From contig NC_061074.1 of assembly GCF_021917145.1 (NCBI RefSeq), forward strand, positions 5,527,837 to 5,591,836: DNA of 64,000 nucleotides, read 5' to 3'. Below are positions 46,201 through 56,300 of the stretch, one piece after another. The first letter of the stretch is position 1; each line of letters starts with the position of its first letter. The position numbers and the translations under genes are program-made. The notes below the pieces were generated by a model. It worked only from the letters and a program-made list of their open reading frames with translations. It had not been told where the DNA came from and did no database searches. This DNA comes from Hypomesus transpacificus (taxonomy: Eukaryota > Chordata > Actinopteri > Osmeriformes > Osmeridae).

Positions 46201-48052
46201 ATCTTGTTGTAAAATAACATGACAAAGATCTGGACAAACATACATCGTGAATTGTAGATTTTCATTACACAGGTTATTTATTTGAATGAAACACAGTCAG
46301 GAACATGAATCAACGTTAGCCCCATTGCCAATAAACTAGGCTAAATTATCACACATTCTACCTATGCTCTTGCGTTAACTAGCAAGCTAAACTTGTTTAC
46401 ATCATGCCTACAGTCTAGGTGTTACTAGTAACAGTTACTAGCAATGCTAACGTATCCTGTATCTAGAACCTGCCTTTCTCCAGTTCTTTCAAATAGATTA
46501 TCTAGACAGGCGTTAGCAATAAGCCAGACTGCAGTTCGTTTTCTGGCTATTTTTCGGAAGCTTCCCTTCTAATGCCGACTACAGCTAGTCTAGCTAGAGT
46601 CATTTGATGTGTGTAGAAACGTATTTAGCATTCTACCTGGTATGCTATATACAGGAAACTTTAGCATTGCTAATAACTGTTAGCACAACATCATACTGTC
46701 CTTATAGCTTGCGGTTGCAATGAGCATACGGTTGGAACAGCACCTCTTTCCAGGTTCAGCTTCCTAGCATATCCTGCTTGAAATTGTCCAAGGTTGTCAA
46801 AACTGTCTTGGGTGAAATGTTCAGAGCAAATGAATGATTGAGTGTCGAACTTCGCCGGGATCTTCTCATAGACAACAGCAGCCATGCCTGTTGAATGTTT
46901 GGCTCCTTGGGAAGACTGTGAGTGTTAGCCTTCCCTGTACAGCCTGGAACACAGCATTTACGATCGTGGTCCATTTTCAATATCCTTGTTATAATTCAAA
47001 ACGTTCTTTGTAATTCCTTATAAGTAGCCTACACAGAGCAGCGCGCAGCTAAACTAGTATCGGAGATAGACGCTACCTCGGGCTGGTCTGGATGTAAATT
47101 CTGGGGCGTGACAAAGATACAGACCAGAGCCAATAAGAGGGCGATCACCGGTCCTACGTAGGACCGGTGGCTTTGTTGAAAAGCTAGCGTTTTACAGCAA
47201 AAAAATTTCTTTTTGAGATTTGAATAGGAAAGAGGTGTCAATGGACTTTGATATTCACGGTATGTTCAGTTAACCCTCCGAACTGTTGTTTTTCAACAAT
47301 GACAAGGTAAAATCGGTTTTGCAGTCAATTGCCCCTTTAAGTATTAAGAACCGCTTGCGTCAGGGGTGGGGGCGGGGGTTGCCGTGACCAACAAGAGAAC
47401 AGAATCCTTTTACCGCCATTGTTGTACGTTTTTACAACTCTTATTTCAGCTAAACAGTACATGTAAATCAGCATCTGAATTAAAATGTGACGAGAAATGG
47501 GCAGTGTAGTTGCTGAAAATGTGCTTATTTTATTGATGAAACGGCTCATTTGTAAATTTGCTCCGACTTTTCGATAACCTAGCTAGCATTGCAGTGCAGC
47601 GCTATCTACTGTTCTGGCGGTGAATTGCTTTCAGCACGCAGAGCCGTTGGAGTAGTATAAATTCAACCAGTCCGTCCAACTCCGTCCGACTCCGTGCCTG
47701 CGTTTGTCCGTTAACGGAGATGCAGAAGTATAAATCGGCTTTTAGTATGTATTGTTTAAATCAGAGGGTGTTTGACAATTCAAAGGAACTGTCTAGTTTT
47801 TTACTATGACTTGGCCTAATTTTGATTTCATTTACATGCATTTTCACATTTTATTTGATCTTCTCATAAAGGTTAGTCTTTTTGAGATACATTATAAATA
47901 TTTCTTTGTTCTCTCTAAAACAGGCCAAGGCTGGGTTTATTTTAAACATATTCGGGGTACTGACCATCAACATTGCCCTACACACTTGGGGCATGGCTAT
48001 GTTTGACCTGAACACATTTCCTGATTGGGCCAACGTCACAACCACCCCTTGA
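40285..48052 (+). CDS. slc13a2: Na+-coupled dicarboxylate/citrate cotransporter (SLC13 family)
   Basis: SLC13A2 (NaDC1) imports succinate and citrate with sodium across the apical membrane of kidney and gut. Exons: 40285-40386, 40781-40909, 40998-41134, 41346-41638, 41761-41832, 41989-42190, 42438-42560, 42760-42981, 43365-43462, 44460-44575, 44982-45143, 45282-45419 and 47924-48052. They join to 640 residues (human 592). Both SNT substrate/sodium motifs are present: [14 protein letters not shown] (exon 4) and [14 protein letters not shown] (exon 11). Also seen are [20 protein letters not shown] and [21 protein letters not shown] long hydrophilic loop spans exons 4-6. Sequence alone does not fully separate slc13a2 from slc13a5; position between slc46a1 and foxn1 favours slc13a2. 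Intron 12 holds nested transposons. Confidence 0.9.
43470..44450. other. slc13a2 intron 9, no gene seen
   Basis: About 1 kb of intron with no element ends, RNA gene or coding homology that I can recognise. Confidence 0.5.
45692..47336 (-). mobile_element. Kolobok-type non-autonomous transposon with THAP exon, copy B, in slc13a2 intron 12
   Basis: The 1,645-bp element has TTAA duplications at 45688-45691 and 47337-47340 and the same 15-bp ends as copy A. It is inserted within another element (45528-47741). The THAP exon is on the minus strand, antisense to slc13a2. Relative to copy A it carries 58 extra bases at 46525-46582. Confidence 0.85.
46691..46974 (-). pseudogene. THAP domain fragment in Kolobok copy B, same frameshift as copy A
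   Basis: On the minus strand, [20 protein letters not shown] is followed in the next frame by [20 protein letters not shown] and AVPTV. The frame break falls at the same CTGTTGTC as in copy A. Zn ligands of the C2CH finger are all present across the two frames. Confidence 0.8.
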
Positions 48053-48486
48053 ACAGGAGTCAAGAGGCTGCAGAGAAGAGGCCGTAGAGAGGGACGATAC
48101 GCACACATTAATCTGGCAACAGAATTACTTGACTGGCCCCCCAAATATCACAAAAACTATAAAACTTTTATCAGTATGATCAGTTTGACAGTGTTATCTA
48201 TGGGAATATTAACAATAATTGATTCAAGAACTAGACTGCTTGTGTAGGATAGTACACTGTATGTTGGTTTACAGGTAGACTAGTTTTTATTCATTTCAGT
48301 TCACTTAATATTGGGGAGTAATCTATAATAGCTAAAATAAGGAGGTTGTATTTGATCCTTTTCTAGAATTTCCTAATCTATTTAGGCTGAGGAGAGACAA
48401 AGAGACATGTTGGAAAATATGGAGAATATGATGGTGTATTTATAATTACAATGATTTCCTCTCATTTTATGATGTAAGGTTATGTA

Positions 48487-48492
48487 AATAAA
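48487..48492 (+). terminator. slc13a2: slc13a2 poly(A) signal
   Basis: AATAAA lies 435 bases after the slc13a2 stop codon. Confidence 0.6.
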
Positions 48493-50364
48493 ATGCCAGC
48501 AAATATGTATTATGTTACAGATTGTGTTTTTTTGTCTGACAAAAGTCACTAGCATATTGTGATTAAAACAATGTACTGTACTATTGGTTATGTAGTAAAA
48601 CAGACCACAAATAGAACAGCCATCTTGCTTCTGAAGGAACATTAACCCTGTACTTCCTTTTTTAAGCTGGGATACGCTAGCTAGCATGTGCAGTGTTGCA
48701 AAGCATTTGGTGCAAACACAGTTATATAGAAGGTGTCAGTAGAGTTCAGTTACAGCAGGAAATGCCGTAAGCATCATCAAATGTGAAAGGAACATGGACT
48801 TCCTGGGTGGGATCAATTTATTTTTGGTGGTTCCTCTCTGTCCATACATACAATATTTATTGTAAAGATGGCTTGATTTAATTTACAATGGGAACAAATC
48901 CTATTGCCATCGATAGGATTTGGACAAGGGTCCCCAATTGGTTTGAACAGAGCCAAGGGAACAGAAGGCAAATCCGATCAAAACAGTAGATGGGGGGGAA
49001 ATGTGATTGAAGGTAAAGGAAATTAATGAAAGGAAACCAATAGAATTAGTTCAAAGGAACCTTGGCAGGGGGCCTTAAGCAACAGGGGGTTGCTGTAAGT
49101 GGTACAGAAGGGATTGGAAATGGTGACCTCGAGGTGACCCTAGCATGCTAAGGGTCATGCGAACAGGCAATGATGAAATCAAATATTTCTGTTTAATCAG
49201 GCCACAACTCTACCAGTGATCACAACAGTATGTGGGAACCTCACTCGAAGGACAAGAACATTTCTTGTGGAATCATAAATGGGTTGCTTTTATTTTTCAA
49301 TTGTGGACAGTTTATAAGTTTGTCATCGTCTGGGTCAAATAGGTGCATCAAGTAGGTGAGTTTGCATTTTGGCCTTACTGTACCAGGTAAACTACCTCAA
49401 GACAACTGTGTTTGAACCTGATCTGTTTCAATTGTAATATACTTTGAAGTAAAGGCTTATTCCAGTTCCAAAGTGAAATGTTTTGTCTCAAGATGGCTAA
49501 TAAACATTTAGTTGTAGCAGTCATTTGTAGCATTTCATTGTAGAATAAACCCCAGCATGCTAACGCCCCAGTTTAACTTCTCCTTCTAGTGCAAACCCCC
49601 CCCAAAAAATGTATAAAGTTTCTTGATCCCAAAGTGAATTATATCGTATAAGTGCCCTGAGGACAGTTTTTTCCTTATTTTCTAAAAATAACTCATAAAT
49701 CATTATTTCATAGACCCAAGATGTGGAATTTGATTTTAGGATAACATATTGTCAACCTATTTATGTGACCATGCTAATTGCCAGTGACTTTTACACTGTG
49801 TATCAACAACATTATGATGTAGAAATAAACAAATGAATTTAAAACGTCTCTCATTTTCACTAACATGTCTGAACATTTGACCATGTATCTGTGTAAAACT
49901 AAAACCACAGTCTGGCTAGTTTTTTTTTAAAAATGCTGTTGTTGTCAGTCCAGCCTGTGTTAAGTGCGTAGTTGTAGGTGTTTAGTCAAAGCAGGAATTG
50001 CAGTGTGTGTCAAGCTGTGGGGTGCAAATTTGTACATTTGTACATTTGCTGAAGGAAGACTGAAGGCCCAGAACGGCAGCTGTTTACTCAGTAGAGGGCA
50101 GGTTTACTCAAGTTGGCAGGTGTGCCACTGCGCCACATTGCAGCGCAAGCATCACATGCACTAAAGATGGGCAGAGATAAATCCAGGTAACTTAATTCCA
50201 TTCCCACATTAAATGAACATGTGTATGTACTTTTTGTTACTGAATCCAAAATCCTGCCAAAATAATTATCGTCAATCAGTTCAGGCCGTGATTTAACCCT
50301 GAACCCTTCCCTGTATATTTAAGGATAGCACACACACTTTAAGATTTTAGGATTCAATATGTTT

Positions 50365-50460
50365 ATTATGTTTACTGTATGCACCTGCCCACCAAAGTAC
50401 ATTCCTTGTTTGTGAACACTTACTTGGTGATTAAACACAATTCTGATTCTGATTCTGATC
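50365..50460 (+). repeat. 3' tail of a non-LTR retroposon, intergenic
   Basis: The body (GCACCTGCCCACCAAAGTAC, then TTCCTTGTTTGTGAACACTT) ends in ATTCTGATTCTGATTCTGAT, the simple terminal repeat of fish LINE/SINE tails. It is related to the minus-strand copy at 10811-10920. The family is not resolved. Confidence 0.5.
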
Positions 50461-51229
50461 ATGTTGTCATCTGTATTATGTTTTTGAAATGCCTGTCAGT
50501 CTGTAAAGAGGTGAGGTGTTGAAAAGGTGCCGAACTATGCATGGTTACTGTTTGGAGAATAGTTTGGAGAAAGGAAAATAATTTTTCAAGGCAGAAATAT
50601 AATAGTTCACAGTTTATATGTACTGTTCATTTTAAAACTCCTTTTATGTGACTCAAAGTATGATCATGACTGGCAGGCTTACTGTCATGATTTAAGTGTA
50701 GTGACGTATTGTTTTCCTAAATGTTCATCTTTTATTGCACTTCACACTGATGACGAATACTGCGTGCTCAGAACATGTTTTTTCTCTGTGGATAAAGAGA
50801 ACATTCAAGTATTGTTCTGTACAATATGATATGGCAAAAGAGGACAACCCAGAGCTCCAGGCCTAATTACCCAGAAGGCAGCTGGGTTTGGTGTCATTTC
50901 AATAAAATGCCCTTCAGACTATTTTGCCGCATTCCAGCCTGTAGAAACCCCTATTTCTAAGAGAAAGGACATCCAGGGCTAATTCACCAGATCTTTAGAC
51001 CTCCTACTGTAATATTAGAGTTTATTCAATCTGTAATTCATCCCCCAAGTCTATCTATCACTTTGCCTCGCCCTCTCAGTCAGGACATGGTTTATAAAAC
51101 ATAACAGTGAATGGGTATTGCTTTCCTGGTTCACTTAGAGTGTAGGATAGGAATTTACCTGCATTGACACACTTCTTTTATCTCTCCCTCTCTCTCTTTC
51201 TCCAGTCATTCATCCTGTCAATCTGACTC

Positions 51230-51237
51230 TATAAAAG
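51230..51237 (+). promoter_or_regulatory. foxn1: Possible TATA box of a foxn1 upstream promoter
   Basis: TATAAAAG follows a pyrimidine-rich tract. It is followed within 250 bases by a GTATGG that could be a donor for a non-coding first exon. It is about 2.1 kb upstream of the first foxn1 coding exon. This is suggestive only. Confidence 0.25.
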
Positions 51238-53352
51238 ATTGGAGGAGGGCCTCACCTGTTTAGAGTGCACCTCCTTCTCTCAAAGACAGCTCTATCTAAA
51301 AAAGGGTGTGTGGCTAAGGTTTGAAAACGTTCTCATGCTTTCTGAGAGCTGAAAACAACCAAAGGAGCACCTTAGCATGGGATCCACCTGACTGTGAGTG
51401 GCACACCTGACATTGACCTAAACCCACACCATCAAACCAGCACCTGACTGACTGCCTGCCACTGGATCACATCTGGGTATGGATTTACAGAATGTTTCAT
51501 AATCTAGATAATATTCTTTGTTGTGGTTAGGACTAAAAAGAAAGTAATTTAGTAACTTATTAAATGTAGTAATTTTGTCACTTTAATTTAGCAAACTTGT
51601 TTGGATCAATCACTTGACACTTGTTCTCATTGGTACCAACAATGACCAATATTTGCTAATCAGTGCAAGTGGTAAGTGACTTATGTTTTGTGTACGTGTA
51701 TGTGTGTGCCACATGAACCAGATGTAAGAAGTAATGGGTTTTCTTGTCTTGTGAGAAATCATCGAATTTTGACCTCCAGTGTCAACCTGAAGCTACTTAA
51801 CAGTTGCTGCCTAATCTTGTATCTGGAGATTCACTCTAGCTGTGCTGGAGGTTTTATCATCAAACTTTCAAAAGTAAGGTTAAGCAGCCTTGCAATGGGC
51901 GTTTTGAACATGCTGCAGCAAGCCTCCTCCATATGGCATACTGTTCATTGGTGTATTCATGTCTAGCCCTTTAACTCCTTTAATCACAATTGCATAATTG
52001 ACATAAATCATTCTCAAAAAGGTATGGACTTTATGCCTAAAGCCATATTCCACAGTCACATGTCTACCAGACAAAAACATGAAAATTATCAGGGTCTGGT
52101 CTCAAGGTTTGGATTGATAAAATGTGTGAATGTAAACAGAATTATAGAACTACTTGAGTGAGTCACTTTTATTACCAAACCCTCATTCAACAACTGTAAA
52201 GCCGGTCTCTAACCTTGACCCTAATACTGTAAAAAAAAACAGTGTCTCGACAGTTCATACCTGCTTTTTCAGCCCTAGTTCAGGATTTAAGTGTGGTTTA
52301 TTATTTTGAACCAAACCTTTTATTGAAACCGGACAGTACACAATCACCCCAACAGTGATATACAGTATATATTTTTGGTTTCTTAGTTGTACATGGTATC
52401 AGTGGTAAACAACTGATGTTAAGAGAAGGTAAAAATCTGAGATCAATTTATTTTTGTTTTTTGCCCCTCTGGAAGAACCTTGATGACAAGGGTTCTCAGT
52501 GTTTTGTAAAACAACAGTTGACCCAACAGAATGAAAAAGAGAAATTAGATCTTACTAATTACATGATGGATGAAAGTGAAAATGTAGCTGTTCATAGTCC
52601 ATTACTTGTGTCAGTCAAACTCTTTAAGTGCAAGGCGGTTTCCTTGGGCTGTGACAACTGAGACACATTCAGAAACAAGACAACAGTTCAGTTTAATGGG
52701 GAGTAATACTGCTTATAAAATAGTTGACATTGACACTTAGAAGAAAGACCAGCAGCCTTAAACAATAGAAGACTACTTATTAATTGGCTTACCCAGAGAA
52801 TAACCCTTAGGATAAACCCCGGATTTATTTTATTTTAATCACAGATGATTTTCACTATTTACGATTTTTCCCATGGTGAGATGGTGGAGTTGGCAAAAAA
52901 AGGTAACCTTCCACCATTTTGCACAAATACATGTTTTACTTACACCGCAGAAAACCACAGTTGTGAGAGTGGTAAGTGTTAGCGGGTAAAACAAAAAAAG
53001 AAAATATACAAGGAAAGATAAGCTGATAAAATCTGACAGTTAGTGGTGAAATAGGGGTCTACATTCGATCCCTCGCCTAGGAAGAATCTTTTACTTAGGG
53101 ATACCTGTTGGCTGTGTGTGAGATAACCGTCATGGTTTGTTGCCCTTTTTAATGAGTTTGGTTGAAGGTGTTGGGTTGTGGGATGTGGGATGTGGTTTCC
53201 CTTACTGGAACCTCAGCCACGTGCCTCTCACCTTCACCACGATCAGATAACAGCACGGTAAACTGAGGAGGAAGGGGCCCCTCTCCATAGACATCTTGTC
53301 TTGAACCTCTTACCAAAGTTTTGACCTTTACAGATGCTGACTTGGGTGCGAC

Positions 53353-56300
53353 ATGTCCAGGGACTCAACTTCAAGCTTTCCCCCTAGCTGCAACCAGACC
53401 CCAGACACATCCCAGGCTAACCCACACACCAGCGAACGTGTGGGAGCTTCCTGCCAGCAGATGGCACAGTCAGAGGTATTTGACTTCCTCTTCATCTGTT
53501 ATACTTGCATAGTTATACACAAAATGACTCCAGCTGTTCGCCTTGGGCAAAGGACTGCATCCTCTTGTTTTAATTCAGACCTGGGGCCCTATGCTAGCTC
53601 CATCTATTCCTTCACTACGCACCTGGTCTACGCCAAATACTGTGTGCTCTGGAGTTAACCAGAAGCTGACAGCTGTTTGGTTGCCAAGAGAGATATTACA
53701 AGCAAATCACAAGGTCGTGACTGTTTTTCAAAGAACCTTTTCATGGACAATATGTCCTGAGGAAATGTGTTTTATCTCACTATTAATCAAATTTCCCTCA
53801 CCAGGACTAATTAATTACAGCTCTCAGGGATGTGATATATGACTGCAAATACTTGAGTTTGATCAGATTCTGCAGGGGCTGTACATAATGCAGACATGCT
53901 CACTCCAAAACAGGCCTGAGAAATAAATCAGGAAATGAAATTGTGGTTATGAATATTAATGAAATGTATAATGTTTTCGCAGTCTTCAGTTCAAAGTTCA
54001 AATAGGTTTGTTTTTGACTCAATGTTCATACTTTTTCACAGACTATTGGTTGATATCTCATACTGTATCTATATCCAAAATAAAGAGAGTATGGAGCAAA
54101 AGGTCATGATACATGCTGAAACTGTACTACTGTCTCTGTCCCACTATACAAACACATGCATGATTTAGACTGTAACTTCCAAGTACAGTACATTGATGTA
54201 AATATGAGTTGCATGCATAAAACTGTTCAAAACGGTCACACCTTTGTCTCATTATAAGTGTTCATTTTCTATGAGGCCTCATCTAATCTAATCTCATCCC
54301 CTTGCTTGTGTGTGTGGATGTACTGTGCATCTTGTCCTCCATACGTCACAGTGTGAAGAGAGCAGAGCGGCCTACTTCCCCAAGCTAGAGAACACCCCCT
54401 TCAGTCGAAGGAACACAGCAGTGGACACCTGCAGGAGACACAGCGTAGATGGAGCCACCACTGGATCTGGATCGTATCAAAGGTCAGGGCGGGGGTCAGA
54501 CCAGTCTGGCCGTTTCCACCCCTACCGCCGACAGTACAGCGATGGAGGGTCTGCTGGATGCGTGGCCCCCAGCTCCCATCCCTTCATATGCCTTAATGGT
54601 TTCTCGGAAACATACACGGGCAGCAGCCACCAAGGGGAACAGCCACCCTGGGAGACGTACAGTGGCCTCCAGGTGAACAGACTAATGGTATGCTACCGTT
54701 GCCAAGACATCTTATTTTTCACCACAGAGTAAATAGATAAAACATTCTCATAGGTATACAGAGCTGCTCGAACTGTTAGTCACTTAAAGAGGTATGGCCA
54801 TCGGCTTAATGTCTTTAGATGTGACATGAATGATAGGTAGCTAAACCTTGCCAATTGCTAAAAAAAACAGAGTTGAATAGTTCTGTTGTATGAAAGAGAA
54901 CTACTGTAGCAGGCAATTGAAACACATGTTGGTAGAAAAAATAAGACTTGCCAAGACATGAGCACAATATCCCTCCATCTAGACACTGTGTATCTGTGGT
55001 GTATATTCTGTGGCATGGCCGGAAGCGAGACCATGCATAGACAAAGCCACACACACACACACAAACACACACACAAACACACTCACACACACAGTAACAC
55101 CCACACACATTCCAAGCCAATGAATCTCCTTTGGTTCTCTACCCAGTGTTACATCATGCTTGTGTCATCCCTCCCTGCATAGGACTCCCAGCACACATTC
55201 CCAGAACCACCAGGTGCACCAGAGGAGCCTTCATGCTTCCTGTCTTCCAGCCATGCCACCTACAATCCGCTAGCTCCCCTGCAGCAGGTGAGTGTACCAT
55301 GACAAACAAGCTGGATGGAGCTTAGTTTGATTGATTTGTGTAATGTTAGCTTGTGTGATGTTTCCCTTCACACACTGGAAGGTTTGGCATGCACTAGGTA
55401 TCCCTTAGCCAAACCTCCTAATTCCAAAGCAAGCATCTCTTTGCTTCAAAAATGGCATATGCCAGTGCAAAACTATGTTTTGTTGGGTGAGTTTAGGCTT
55501 GTGATAAGCTTTAAAAAAGTTAATTCAAAGGACTACCACAACTTTACCTTTACCAACATGTTGCTCAGGATTCAAACAGTATAATTCATTCTCTTCAAAG
55601 TAGAAGTGGCTGTACAGGCTGCAGGTGACTGTAAGTGTGATTGGTTCTAGGTTTCTCAGATGATTTAATTGAATTTTAGTTTTGTATAAGTGATATTCAA
55701 AAGTCAACCCCAACTTGAAAGCTATACAGGATACAGGAGTGCTATTGTACTTTCTGGAATATGCTGACAGTCTTGTCTCACTGTACTACGGATTAATTGA
55801 ACTTTATTTGCAGTGCTAGCCCCTTTTCTAAGTATCAGAAGTCTACCATTCACGCATATTAATTGTGTATGTATGTGTGTGTATGTGTTCATGTGTTTGT
55901 CTGTATCTGTGTCTGCAGTTTTCACCAGGTACATACTCCGCAAGTAGACAATCAAACAATTCACCATACTCTCTCCAGGGCCTGTCCACACCACCTCTCC
56001 AAGACAGTCCTGTGACATCCCTCTTCCCAAAACCTGTGTACTCCTACAGGTAACTAACCCTCTTAACCGTACAGGTGTTTCATTACGCCTACCATGACAT
56101 ATCACCACCAAACATTTAGTTTTCATCTCATAATTTAGTTATCATAAGTGATATAATTTTGAAGTGAACCAATCATATGACTGTGACAAGTGAATACTTT
56201 TAACATCCAATCAACACTTTTTGTATGCAGAACACATAGTCTCAACATTCAATTTGATACCCTTTTTGCCCAAATTCCAAAAGTGTAATTGTTATACATG

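Larger units (their letters stand above)
45528..47741. mobile_element. Non-autonomous DNA transposon (PIF/Harbinger-like?) split by Kolobok copy B
   Basis: The left end AGGCTGATTTATACTTCTGC and the right end GCAGAAGTATAAATCGGCT are imperfect inverted repeats of each other. TTA flanks both sides (45525-45527 and 47742-47744), consistent with a 3-bp duplication of the PIF/Harbinger type. Without the Kolobok insert the element is about 565 bp and has no coding frame. The superfamily is inferred from the TTA flank only. Confidence 0.65.
48053..53352. other. slc13a2 3' UTR and foxn1 upstream region
   Basis: About 5.3 kb. The slc13a2 3' UTR probably ends after 48492. The rest has no coding homology. 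It holds a LINE/SINE tail (50365-50460) and a TATA-containing segment near 51230 that could be a foxn1 promoter. Human FOXN1 has non-coding first exons, so one may lie here. Confidence 0.5.
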
